Shown here: positions 46,901 through 56,720 of the stretch, piece by piece | Position numbering within the stretch: position 1 is the first letter of the stretch | How the letters are laid out: each line of letters starts with the position of its first letter | Source of the DNA: Anaeramoeba flamelloides | Lineage: Eukaryota > Metamonada > Anaeramoebidae | Direction of reading: 5' to 3' | DNA length: 64,000 nt | Assembly (NCBI GenBank): GCA_027625915.1 | Contig: JANTQA010000012.1 | Location: 5,850,501 to 5,914,500 of the forward strand | The notes under the pieces: model-generated | Told to the model about the DNA's origin: nothing | What the model saw: the letters and a program-made list of their open reading frames with translations, nothing else | Database searches by the model: none | Translations under genes and position numbers: made by a program

Positions 46901-47175
46901 TGGCCGCAATTGATTACACTAATGCCTGCGATTGCGTCCAAGTACCTTCGGCCCTTTTCGTCAAAGAGATATTGCTTCTTCCCTTCGACTATCATCAGTG
47001 GTTTGTCGTAATATAACTCCACACTAGGATGAACGTATGCCCTTCTTTTTTTAAGTGCTACTTCATATGAATCACCAGTGTAAGGCTTTGGTTTGTAATT
47101 AAATGGTGGCATTTTTGAAAGAGTCCTTCTTAAAAGGTTAGTTTTATAGTTCGTTTTGACAAGTACAGTAAACAT
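40904..47175 (-). CDS. AGXT2: Alanine-glyoxylate aminotransferase 2-like class III PLP aminotransferase
   Basis: Three exons on the minus strand join in frame: 47175-46713, 43439-43203 and 41592-40904, total 1,389 bases, 462 residues. Class III hallmarks are present in order: ISVINCGHCHPKIV, the phosphate-binding VNSGSEATTLAM (141-152), SLRGGYHGMGASMG, FIAEPIQGVAGGIPLPKGYL, the cofactor Asp in IADEVQDGFGRTG (Asp275), the Schiff-base Lys306 in ITMAKGIGNGFPLGAV, and FNTFGGNPVAMA. The order and spacing follow AGXT2 (alanine + glyoxylate to pyruvate + glycine; also beta-aminoisobutyrate and dimethylarginine transamination in animals). The first ~22 residues (MFTVLVKTNYKTNLLRRTLS) are basic and lack acids, fitting a mitochondrial-type presequence, though Met22 (KMPPFNYKPKPYTG) could be an alternative start. 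Introns 1 (3,273 bases) and 2 (1,610 bases) are filled with repeats. Confidence 0.92.
41593..43202 (-). other. Aminotransferase intron 2 (1,610 bases)
   Basis: It contains a copy of the GTGTCGTCAAG foldback family (42273-42800, listed separately). The rest is AT-rich with no gene. Confidence 0.7.
42273..42800. repeat. GTGTCGTCAAG / TTTTCCAGAATTC foldback family, copy 2
   Basis: Starts with a run of GGTGT/GTTGTRGRGTG units (GTTGTAGGGTGTTGTAAAGT) and GTGCCTAGCTTTTCCAGAAT, then paired arms GGTTTTTTTTACTTTTTGAA / TTCAAAAAGTAAAAAAAACC and several AACCTAACGAAAATCTATTG units. Non-coding; lies in intron 2 of the aminotransferase gene. Confidence 0.6.
44010..45080 (+). mobile_element. Tc1/mariner-like element with GTTGTAAAAAATAGAG ends, in aminotransferase intron 1
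   Basis: Inverted ends: left GTAAATATGAATTGTAAAAA / ATAGAGTTTTTACA; right ACTCTATTTTTTACAACATT / CATATTTACACTTGTGTA, with TA at the right edge. About 1.07 kb. On the plus strand 44320-44520 codes a basic helical segment (ELMHGTKKREIKKKHSNK, then SLTYKELSIKCKELFPNSP) resembling the helix-turn-helix N-terminus of a Tc1/mariner-type transposase; the catalytic domain is absent. The right 230 bases are shared with the short element at 40058-40440. The element is a broken, older parent-like copy inserted in an intron. Confidence 0.6.
45600..45770. repeat. Small foldback repeat in aminotransferase intron 1
   Basis: GTATTTGAATTATAAATAGG / GAAAATATTTTC on the left pairs with GAAAATTTTCCCATTTGTAA / TTCAAATAC on the right. 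A related sequence (GAATTACAAATGGGAAAAAT) occurs near 47354. A similar small inverted pair lies at 45160-45285. Non-coding. Confidence 0.45.
45960..46598. mobile_element. Foldback element with a nested MITE, in aminotransferase intron 1
   Basis: The left arm (TAGTCATTTATCATGGATTT ... GCAGACTTGAAACCTA) and the right arm (TAGGTTTCAAGTCTGC ... CATGGAAAGTGAC) pair, then continue after an interruption as AAAAGGGTAATGTGAAAT / ATTTTGCACATTACCC-type arms with TTTGTTTCACAAAATTCCC. The left arm alone is split by the MITE at 46010-46233. Relatives: 19678-20050 and 48035-48475. Confidence 0.7.
46010..46233. mobile_element. CTRTTAATTG-family MITE, copy 2 (nested, TA duplication visible)
   Basis: The host foldback reads GAAACC-TA-[element]-TA-AAAAGGG on its left arm, while its right arm carries the uninterrupted GAAACCTAAAAAGGG (as the complement). 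This directly shows insertion at TA with a two-base duplication. Element ends: CTATTTGTTAAAAATTAAAT and ATTTTACAATTAACAG. 224 bases, non-coding. Confidence 0.85.
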
Positions 47176-47688
47176 TTGGTTTGGTAAAAAGAGAAAAATA
47201 ATTACTCAAGAAGGAGATATTTTTTTAAAAATGTTATTGGGATTCATCTAGAATGGTAAAGACAATTGATCTACAATATTAACTTAACTACAAGACTTTT
47301 TTGAAAATATTTGTGTCTCTTGACTCAGTTAATTTTTCGACTTTCGATTACTAGGAGAATTACAAATGGGAAAAATTTTGACTTTATTTTCAATTTCCCT
47401 TATAAAAAAGAGTTTATAAATTACAAGTTACCTCTTTGAAAACTGTATTGATAAAAGAAAATATGGAAAATGAAATTAAAATTATTTACCGTTTTTATTC
47501 ATCTATGAATATGATTAGTTCTTTTTACTTTTTATGTGTTTTTTGAAGAAAATGATGTCAGAATGATTATTTTAACAGGACTCATACACACATGTGACTG
47601 AATCAATTTTATTAACATTAATTCATATTTCCAAAAGAGATCTTTTCTTCCAATTAATTTTATAAAATGGATTAGGAATTGTGATTAA
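47176..47688. other. Intergenic upstream of the aminotransferase gene
   Basis: AT-rich. Presumed promoter of the minus-strand aminotransferase gene in the first few hundred bases; no clear motif. A small foldback relative lies near 47340-47480. Confidence 0.45.
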
Positions 47689-47912
47689 TACTATTTGTTG
47701 TTGGATAAATGGAACGATGTTTTCATTCGTTTTTCCAATAAAAGATTTTATAAATCAAGTCAAATTTCAATTTTTAATGCAATAAATCAGTTTAAAATAA
47801 TAATTTCATTTCTAGAATTGGTGACTTTTTATGTTCTATTAATTTTAGGAGGTATGATTATTTTGGAAAGCTTATTGAAATTTTTAATCTTTTTATATTT
47901 CAATGATCATTA
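47689..47912. mobile_element. CTRTTAATTG-family MITE, copy 3
   Basis: Left end TACTATTTGTTGTTGGATAA then ATGTTTTCATTCGTTTTTCC; right TTTTGGAAAGCTTATTGAAA then TTTCAATGATCATTA. Diverged copy, 224 bases, no coding. Confidence 0.6.
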
Positions 47913-48034
47913 ATTTTGAAAATAGCTGTGTTAGTTTCAAAGTGACACTCTACTACGCTTTTTGATATCTCTAAGATTTTTTTTCCCCTTTTTCTCTTCT
48001 GAATTGAGTAATTAATCTCAAGAATGTTATAAAA

Positions 48035-48475
48035 TCCTTACTTTGTCAAATATAGAGAGATTTGACAAAACAACCAAAAATTTGATTAAATCGAATTAAA
48101 TTTTTGAAGTATTTGGAAAATAATTTGTTTCAAAAACAAGAAATGAATGTATTTGAAAAATTAAAACTAGAAAAGATGGGATTATTTTTTTCTTATTTGT
48201 TAATTTTTTAAAATTAAGAATTCCTATTATTGTTTTTTGGCGAATTTTGAAAAGAGATCTAAGATTTTTTTTTTTGTTGAGTGAAATTTTTTGGCAAAGA
48301 AATCAGATGTAATTTTTTTTTGTTTCAGTTTCTCCATGAGATCTTTGGAATTTTTCAATTGAATTTTTTTCCGATATTTAAATTTTTGCCAATAAAGAAG
48401 AGCAAATTCACAATACCCTTTTTAGTTTCAAGTCACTATTTGAGTATGGATCAAAACCAGGGTAAATAACTAGAG
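48035..48475 (-). mobile_element. Relic related to the 45960 foldback family
   Basis: The right part (AATACCCTTTTTAGTTTCAA then GTCACTATTTGAGTATGGAT) is the inverted relative of the left arm at 45960. The left part (CCTTACTTTGTCAAATATAG) matches, inverted, 20015-20040. Non-coding. Confidence 0.5.
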
Positions 48476-48789
48476 CCTTAAATTGGTTTGTAAAGTGTAC
48501 TTTTTTATTCTGACTTTCCTAGTGTAGATGGTCTGTTTGAAAGTATAACAAAAATACAAATAATTGATCTAAGCATTGTTGAGATAATTATATTGAAATT
48601 TAATCAAAAAAATGGCCCATATTCTTTTAAGTGAAAATATCAAAAAAAATAAAAATTTGAAAAAAAGTTTATCACAATTATGAATAGGTAACCTTAATAG
48701 AATCTGAAAATAAAAAGTAAGATCAAGTAACAAAAGAAAAATCAAATGTTAAAGATAAAATCGAGGGTGGATGCAATGATAGTTTTTAT

Positions 48790-49055
48790 TAAAGCTTGTT
48801 TCATTTATAAGTTACAAACTTTCCACAAAATTTAAGGTATAACAAAAATCTCAAATTAAATCACAATTTTTACTTTCTAATTTTTGTTTACATAAACTAT
48901 TTTTCCAAAAATTGAAATCTGGGCCTCATTTTGGAATTTTTTTTTTTTTTCACAAATAAAATTATTATTAGTTACAAAATAATGCTTTCATTTGAGATTT
49001 TTTTGTGACTTAATTTGGTTCAAAAGTTTGTGTCTTAACAGTGAAACTGACTGTA
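48790..49055. mobile_element. CAGTCA-family MITE, copy 2
   Basis: Left GTTTCATTTATAAGTTACAA then CTTTCCACAAAATTTAAGG; right TTTGTGTCTTAACAGTGAAA then CTGACTGTA. 266 bases, longer loop than the other copies; its centre closely resembles copy 3 at 49803. Confidence 0.65.
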
Positions 49056-49371
49056 TGTCAAAATATAAGGAAACTATTTATATACTTTTTTAATTTTAAT
49101 ATTTATTTTTATTCTTTTTTTAAAAAATAATAATAATATATTAGTTAATTCTTTGAAAAAAAATACCAAGTTATTCCCGAAGAAGTATATTTTTTTATAA
49201 TTGATAAAAAAACAATAGGTAATATTTTTTTTCGATTTTGAACACATTTAAAAACCAAAAAGAGTTTTAAAATTTTGATAAAATAATAAATTTATGAAAA
49301 TGTTGACTTTTTATTTGGAATATATCAAAACTTCAAATGAAACCAAAGCATTAAAATGTGAAAATTATAAT

Positions 49372-49600
49372 TAATATTTGTTGAAAAATAAATGTAACAA
49401 AATATTCAATTCAATTTCCCTAAAAACATTAAAATACTCAGGTAAAATTTCAAATTTGAAATTTAAATTAAGAAGCCTAAAATATTCATTTACCTTTTAG
49501 AATTGGGAGCCTTGATGTGTTGTTTTAATTTCCAGAGAGGGGTGTTTTTTTTCGATAGTTCAATGAACATTTTGATCTTTCTATTTTGCAATTAACAGTA
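49372..49600. mobile_element. CTRTTAATTG-family MITE, copy 4
   Basis: Left TAATATTTGTTGAAAAATAA then ACAAAATATTCAATTCAATT; right TTTTCGATAGTTCAATGAAC then CTATTTTGCAATTAACAGTA. TA at both ends. Confidence 0.6.
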
Positions 49601-49802
49601 TATTTTTTTAATAGTTTTTTAGTGACCTTCTAAAATTGAAAATATATATCTATATATGTGTGAAAACATGTTTTATATTCTTAATTATTTTTCACTATCT
49701 GACCAAGAAAAAAAAATTATACTCATTTTTGGAGTTTTTTTTTCTAAAATCGGGAAAAAAAATAACTTAAAATTAGCAAACCATGTTAATATTTTGTTAA
49801 CA

Positions 49803-50062
49803 TGCAGTCAATTCCACTTTTAAGACAAACTTTCAAAAAAATTTAAAGTATAAAAAAAATCTCAAATTAAATCACAATTTTTACTTTCTAATAAAATAAT
49901 TTTATTTGTGATAAAAAAAATTCCAAAATAGGGCACAAAAATCAATTTTTGGAAAAATAGTTTATTTAAACAAAAATTCGAAAAAATGTGACTTAATTTG
50001 AGATTTTTTTTATACCTTAAATTTTGTTGAAAGTTTGTGTTTTATAAGTGGAACTGACTGTA
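49803..50062. mobile_element. CAGTCA-family MITE, copy 3
   Basis: Left TGCAGTCAATTCCACTTTTA; right TTTATAAGTGGAACTGACTG then TA. The arms share AAATCTCAAATTAAATCACA / TGTGACTTAATTTGAGATTT. 260 bases. Confidence 0.7.
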
Positions 50063-50582
50063 CTCAAATTGTTATCAGTGGCTTATCATTCTTTTGACAT
50101 TTTGTCATTATGGTGAAAATGTTAACATAATGTTGACTTTTAAATAGATGTGTTTAGGGCAAAGTAGACCCGGTTAGGGTAGTTTCAGATGGTTATTTTG
50201 AAATTTTCTGCACAATTAACATAAAAGAAAACAACTTACAACCCATTCAATACTCAGAGCACAAACAAATAAACAAAAAATTTATTTTAAAAAATTGTCA
50301 GACCAAAAGAATTTTAAACTCAATAACTCTTCCCGTAATCAACTAATACACAGTTTAACAAAGTACTAATGGCTGTGTTATATACGATTTGCATCCCCCA
50401 AGATCTCTAATTTTATTATCAAATGAGATATAAAAACATTTTACTTCTTTTACTATTTGCTTAGTTGGAAATTTAAAGTGCAAGGTACCCATGTAGCCAT
50501 GTCCCGTCTTGGGTGAGATATCAAATAAAAAAATAAAAAAAATATGTAAATAAGAATTTTTTAAAAGATGATAAATATTTTT
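50063..50582. other. Intergenic with a GC-richer island
   Basis: Between about 50150 and 50530 the composition is more balanced than in flanking DNA, with strings such as GTAGACCCGGTTAGGGTAG, GCATCCCCCAAGATC and GTACCCATGTAGCCATGTCC. No frame longer than about 25 codons supports a product. It could be the 3' region of the RhoGAP gene, a non-coding transcript or an old gene scrap. Confidence 0.35.
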
Positions 50583-52783
50583 TTATTTAATATTTTTAAG
50601 TTCTTGCACCATCCAACCCTGGAATAATCCGATTTTTTCATCAATTTTACCTTCCCACCAACCGTCTTCATCCTTTGTGATTACAAAAAATAGTTGGTCT
50701 TTTTTAAAGGACAACTCTGATTCGTCATCTGCATTATAATCCATTAAAGCTCTCACGGCTTTTTTTGAAGAGGATTCTTTCCCCTTTTTGGAATCCAAAG
50801 AATCGCCCCCTGCAAAAAAATAATTGTATTCATTCATTAACAGAAGGCACAGTGCAGACGATTCTCCATAGACATCCCTATCTTGGAAATTTTTATGTTT
50901 GGTGATTTGCGATCCAATTAATATTGGGCCAAATATTTGAGACAGTTGTGATTTTTTGGATATCTTGAGATTATTCGAGTTTGGTTTGATTATTTTCTGG
51001 ATCTCTGTGATTTGCGGAACCAAATCATGAAGTAATTCCATGATGACTTTTAATAAGTCTCTGTTTTCAATTGGGAGTAATTGGATTAATGATTTGATGG
51101 AAAACAATTTGGACTCATAAGTGTTGTTTGACCTTTGTTTATTTAAAAATTCTTTTGTATAATTTGTCGTCAATAAAGGCGACGGCAGTTTTTGTAAATA
51201 ATCGAGTAGCAAATTAGGCACAACATGCAAATTATTTGTTGGGAATTCCTCATCTACATTTTTAATTAATTGCACATCATACAGCGCCCTCAAATTCCCA
51301 ATCTCTTGATCTGGCAAAGCATGCAAAAACAAGTCTTCTAAATCCATACAGTGCTTCCGAATATATACAAGCGAATCAGTTACAATGTTCGGCAATGGAT
51401 TCCGGGTCTTATTAGGGAGACTTGGTTGGTTCATTAAAACAACATCCAATTTGTTACCAAAAATTTTTGGCTTTGGTACTTTTTAATTTGGTTACGGTTG
51501 TTAGGTGAATGTTTTGTTTCAATTTAATAAAAATTTGAAGGATGGAAAGAAGAGAGAAAAAGAAATTTTTAAAAAGTTGATTTTTAATCCTGGTTATTGT
51601 TTGATTCAATGAAAGACTAAAAAGGAATTGGAAAATAGAAAAAGAGTGAAATGTGAAAGAAGCATTTTAGAGACGAAAAGGATCAACGATCAATAGTGGG
51701 TGGTAATATGAAAGTTCAGTTTTATATTTTGTTTTTTTTTTTTATTTTTATTTTGATTTGAAATTCTTCGATTTACAATCTAATTTGTTAGTTTTATTCA
51801 CCTCATTTATGGGAGACATTTAACTCGTTTAACAATAAAGATCATCAAAAGCAATGATGTTGTTTATTTATTTTTTGTGGAGGCCATTGAATAGAAGTCT
51901 GTTGCCCATATATGAAAGTAAGTTTTTTCAGAAACTTTGGGGTTGGTTTTCAGTTGTATTAATAGTTTAGGTTAGCTTGTAGGTTGTTAGTATTTTTCTC
52001 TTTTATTATTTTATTTATTTTTGCAATAATTTTCTTTTGAACTTTTTTTTTATTTTTCAAAAATTTTCTTTTTTTGTGTTTTTTGAAATTTTGAGTATTA
52101 AAGTTTGAAAAAGTCTTTAAGCCACTCTAACATCAATTTGTTAAAGCTTGTGCGCCCCTAAAAAAAACCTAAGGTTTTTTGGTTTTTGTGGCTCACAGAG
52201 TATCATTGTATTAGTGAAAAAAAACTATGATAATTTTTTTTAATTCACAAGTAACTAAACAAAGCTTTTTCCCAAAAAAAAACACTTTTTGTTTGCTGTG
52301 TTAAAGAAGGTGTTTATTTTTTTAGAAAAAAAAACAATTGGTATTTAAAGAAAAGGTTTTGAAAGGAATTCAAAACCACTTTTTGATCCTTTTTGATCTT
52401 TCTTTTTTTTTTTTTTTTGCAATAAGAAAAGAAATTAAGCAATTTGGAATGATCAAATTTTTAGTACAAAAATAGAAGTCAGAGAAAAAAAAACTTGAAG
52501 GAAAAAGGAAAAGAGAGGAGAAAAAAAATTATTGAGATTTACATTCTTGATCTTGGATTTTTTTTTTGAATTCATAGATTTTTTTTTGTTTGTGGTACTG
52601 TTTGAATGTGAGAATATAGTCTTTTGGAAACCACCCTTTTTTGGAGTCAATTGTTAAGCCTTGCCACCATCCTCCTTGATCATCAAATTGTCCTAAAATC
52701 ATTATTAGATCACGTTCTTTAAACGTTAATTCATTTTCGGATTGTCCAATGTAATTGTTTATGGCAATACCAAGACGATCCAT
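50583..52783 (-). CDS. SH3 - RhoGAP - SH3 protein lacking the arginine finger
   Basis: Two exons on the minus strand, 52783-52543 and 51478-50583, join in frame (1,137 bases, 378 residues). Exon 1 is an SH3 domain (ALYDY-like AINNYIGQSENELTF, then GGWWQGLTIDSKKGWFPKDY). Exon 2 begins in the RhoGAP fold: KIFGNKLDVVLMNQ, IVTDSLVYIRKH, LQKLPSPLLTTNYTKEFL, LLPIENRDLLKVIMELL, KSQLSQIFGPILIG, followed by a second SH3 (ALMDYNADDESELSFKKDQL, DGWWEGK). The catalytic 'GIFRxSG' loop reads DLFLHAL, so the arginine finger is replaced by Leu132; GAP activity is therefore doubtful and a Rho-binding scaffold role is plausible. The exon join rests on matching phases (phase 1) and on the RhoGAP frame starting without an ATG. 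Upstream exons before 52783 cannot be excluded. Confidence 0.75.
51479..52542 (-). other. RhoGAP gene intron (1,064 bases)
   Basis: Bounded by GTAAATCTC and AAAAAG on the minus strand. AT-rich; no family repeat recognised. If the two exons instead belong to separate genes, this is an intergenic region. Confidence 0.5.
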
Positions 52784-53111
52784 AACAATTTTAATATAAT
52801 GCTTTTGTTTTTGTTTGAGTTTTGTTTTTGGTTTCTTGGAAAGGAAAGGTTGATTGGAAAGCACTACAATAAAGAATAAAAAAGAAAAAAATGAAAATAC
52901 AGTGCAAATTTGAAATCACTCTTGTATCAAGGTCTATATTTAGAAACTGTTTTTTTTGAGTATATAGATCACTTTGTAATAGTAAAATCTTATAAGCGAT
53001 TTTAATCAATAAAAATATTGAAAAAAAAAAGCTTTTGGTAAAAAAATAATATTTAAATATTAAGGAGGCAAACTCGAAATTATTTCTTATTCAGAAAGAA
53101 GTTGTGTATGT

Positions 53112-53333
53112 TTCTATTGTTAATTGTAAAATAAAAAGATCACTATTTTCATTCGACTATATAAAAATATCACATCAAAAGAATTAAAATAAATCTATAA
53201 ACCCAATTCTAAAAAAGGGAAATTAAGAATTTAACTTGTTTTCGAAATTAATAATTTGAAATAAATAAGATTTAAACTATAATTTTGGAAAGCTGAATGA
53301 AAATTCTGTTCCATTTATTTTGTAACTATCGTA
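53112..53333. mobile_element. CTRTTAATTG-family MITE, copy 5
   Basis: Left TTCTATTGTTAATTGTAAAA then GATCACTATTTTCATTCGAC; right TTTTGGAAAGCTGAATGAAA then TTTATTTTGTAACTATCGTA. Lies 90 bases from copy 6 in the same orientation. Confidence 0.62.
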
Positions 53334-53422
53334 ATTAAAAGGTGAAGATAATCTTTTATATATAAGTTTAAAATAAATTTCATTTTGTATAAAATGAAGT
53401 TCTTTTGTGTTTTCTTTTAGGT

Positions 53423-53650
53423 TACTATTAATTGTAAAATAAAAAGTACAAAATTCTCATTCTGTTTTCCAAAAAAAAAAAACACATTCCAAGAATTAAA
53501 ATAAGTCAAAAAAGTCCACTACTTTAAGGGAAATTATTAATTTAGACTTGTTAAAAGAATTAAAATTTGAAATCTTGTATGATTTTAAATAATATTTTTT
53601 TGGGAAAGATGACTGAAATTTTTGTTACATTTATTTTGGAACAAATAGTA
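53423..53650. mobile_element. CTRTTAATTG-family MITE, copy 6
   Basis: Left TACTATTAATTGTAAAATAA then CAAAATTCTCATTCTGTTTT; right TTTTGGGAAAGATGACTGAA then TTTTGGAACAAATAGTA. TA at both ends. Confidence 0.65.
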
Positions 53651-54194
53651 GATTGAAAACAGACATTAACTAGAAAGTTGAAAAAAAGTAAATTATTAGT
53701 TTGTGTAAAAAGTTATTGAATTTTATCGAGTTTTTAACAATTTCGTATCAATAAAAAATAAAGTACAAAATTAAAATTGGATATGGCTTCTTTGGATTGG
53801 TATAAAAAAATAGTAATAAAAATTTTTCGTTCGATAAAATATTTACTCTAATTAACATTTCATCTTTGATAATAAAGTTACGTAAAAATATAACCAACAC
53901 TATTCAACACAAAAAATCTTGAGGATATTCTATTTGTTATCAATAGAAGTATTTTTGAAAACACTCCAGTTAAGAAAAAAGGTTTTTTTTTTTTTTTTTT
54001 TTTTTTGTGGGGGGCGTAAGGTAGAAAGAGTTTAAATAACTTGGAAAGGAATTTTAACTTGATTTCAATTTGAGATATTTACTTTAATAGATTATAACGA
54101 AATGTTTTAAAAATGCAAACTGATCCTATAAAACTCAAATATTGAAAAAAAAAAAAAAAAAAAAATTACTAATGAGAAATATATATATTCCTAG

Positions 54195-54745
54195 GTTTTA
54201 AGAGTTTAAAGAAATCAAGTAAAATCTTTTATTGTACTTGCTTCTTTTTGATTATTGTAAAACTAATGGAAGTCTACTAGATTTTTCCAGATTTTAAAAT
54301 AATCGAACAAAATTTAAGAATTTTACTCAAATATTTGGAATTCTGACAAACATAACGATAATATGGCCAAGTGTCGTCAAGTATTGTTGAGTGTCATCAA
54401 GTGCCTAACTTTTCTTGAGATTTTTTGTTTTTTATGTTAAGTTTTCTATGTTTTTTTGAGGTTTTCTATTTTATTTCTGAAGTGTTCTAGGTTTTTTTTT
54501 TTTACTTTTTGAAATAAACAGAAAATTTTAATAAATTTTCTGTTTATTTCCAAAAGTAAAAAAAAAACGAAAATCTATTGATTTTCCTAATAAATAGAAA
54601 ACTCAAAAAAACCTAAAATCAATTGATTTTACAAATAAACAGAAAACTCAAAAAAAATCTAACTGTGATTTTCCATAATCAAAAGAATAAGATAATATAA
54701 AAGATTTTACTCAATTCTTTTAAATTTTGGAAAACAGACTACAAA
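54195..54745. repeat. GTGTCGTCAAG / TTTTCCAGAATTC foldback family, copy 3
   Basis: Contains GTGTCGTCAAGTATTGTTGA, GTGTCATCAAGTGCCTAACT, the paired arms GAAATAAACAGAAAATTTTA / TAAATTTTCTGTTTATTTCC, and AAAACTCAAAAAAACCTAAA units. Non-coding. Confidence 0.6.
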
Positions 54746-55436
54746 AGATATTTAAAAGTGAAGGAATTAACTTCAATTTTTAAAACTCAGAAATTTTACA
54801 AATTATTTTAATAGATAATATTATGTTTATTAACAAGGATAAATAAAAATTTTGTAAATTATGTAAAAAAGCAAACCAATTGATATCATTGAAAGTTTGA
54901 ATCATTTTCAATGAAATTGCCAAGCATATGAAAATTATTTTAGAATTGGGATATATGAATTAAAACTATTTTATATTTCTAATATTATAAAAAAACATAA
55001 TTCTTACTATTTTTGATATTATTTTAAAAAAAGAAAGATATTCATCATATTTATTAGTATTATTTGGTAATAAATTTATTTTGGGGTCTTTTAAAAAATT
55101 TATAAATAATAATTTAGGAATTAGGGCAAATAAGAGGAATCAAAAACTCCTCCGTTAAAAAATAAATAAAAAAAAATAAATAAAATTTTTTTAAGCACTT
55201 CAATAGATTATTTTTTATATAAGCTCATCCATTGTAAAAAAATATCAAAATGAGCTTATTCTAATTTTGAACTTATTATAAATCTATATAAAAATTAAAA
55301 AATTATATTAATAAAAAAATCAAAATAGCCTTGTTATAGATGTATATTTTGATTAAAATATAATTCCTTTTCATTTTTTTTTATTATTGTGGGGTACAGT
55401 GTCTATTTGTCTAAATATGATATTCTAATTTTATTA

Positions 55437-55635
55437 TAGTCGTTTCTGCTATTAATGTATAAAATTTCAACAAAATTTAAGGATCAATAAAAATCTCAAA
55501 TTAAAGACACAAAATTCAAATTCTAGTAAAATTAATTATGTAAACAAATATTCCAAAACAATGTGCTTTAATTGAAGGTTTTTTTGTACATAAAATTTCT
55601 TTGAAAGTTTGTGCCGAAAATTGGAACTGATTATA
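55437..55635. mobile_element. CAGTCA-family MITE, copy 4 (diverged)
   Basis: Left TAGTCGTTTCTGCTATTAAT then AATTTCAACAAAATTTAAGG; right AAAATTTCTTTGAAAGTTTG then ATTGGAACTGATTATA. 199 bases. Confidence 0.6.
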
Positions 55636-56367
55636 AGACAGTGTTGGGATATATATAAAAAATCATATGTTCTTATAAGGTGATTTAGTTTGATCTTCAA
55701 AAGAAGAACAAAATAAAAATTACTTTTTTTTAATCATATTATCAATCCTTTTTTTTAGCTTTTTTTTAGAATAGGTGTGTCATAGCTTAAATTTTAATTC
55801 ATATATATATATATATATATATAGTAACTTTCCATGGTATACGTGACTTGATTTGTTTTTTCTTTATACTAAATCATTCAATTATAAAAAAAAATAATTG
55901 AAATTTAAAAAGAAAAATTGGCTGTTAAATATGGACAATCTCTCTTTAGTTTTAGATTAAATAAAGTGGTTTTTTTAGATTTAAAAAATATAGGAAAATT
56001 TTCAAACTTTTATTGGTATTTTAAATTTAAATAAAAAAAATCTCACTTGATATCGTTTTTAAACGAATCTATTATTTAAATTTTTATATTTTTTATTTCA
56101 CTGACTAATTTTTTTTTTGATTACACATTTTTATCATCGATGTGTTTTCTTAGGGTGTGTTGGTTACTAAATCAATAGGAAATAGGCAGATTAATGAAGA
56201 AAAAGAATCAAAACTTACCCCATTCAAATTTTAAATTCAAATAATAAACATTAAATAAATAAATTCTATTTTTTTAAAGATGGTTTGATAAACTGTTGAT
56301 GTGGCTATTTTTGGTCTTTTAAAATCCATTCAAACTTTTAAATGATAAATTATATTGTTAATTATAA

Positions 56368-56403
<36 letters not shown>

Positions 56404-56720
56404 GTAACATCATAATAAAATAGTAATTATTTACTACATTCAACAAAGTACTTTTAATATTGATCAAAAAATTTCAGTGGAAATTTTCAAAAATTACCTG
56501 GGAAACAAGAATTTTTTGAGGGTAGAAAATGAAAAAGTAGGAAAAAAATCAACTGACAATACAAGGTACATGGATTTTATTAGGATTAATCACTTAATTT
56601 TTGATTGTTTTCCTTATATAAAAAGTTATCAAGTATAATTTTAGTTAAAAATCTGCTACAAATTTTATACAACCCTTAATACTTTGAAGAAATTGTCTTT
56701 CTAATTAAAATCTTTTTGAC
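55636..56720. other. Intergenic, AT-rich
   Basis: Contains (TA)n runs at 55800-55822 and 56373-56402. No gene supported. Confidence 0.5.
56373..56402. repeat. (TA)n microsatellite
   Basis: Pure TA run of about 15 units in intergenic DNA; a shorter run is at 55800-55822. Confidence 0.9.

Larger units (their letters stand above)
52784..55436. other. Intergenic between the SH3/RhoGAP gene and the CAGTCA element at 55437
   Basis: It contains two CTRTTAATTG-family MITEs (53112-53333, 53423-53650), a poly-T tract with GGGGGGCG-like sequence near 53985-54020, and a foldback repeat (54195-54745). No gene is supported. Confidence 0.55.

Noticed and set aside
52791-53009. 72-codon minus-strand frame overlapping the first SH3 exon
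   Set aside because: Different frame from the SH3 domain and random composition; upstream exons of the gene remain possible but this is not one I can support.
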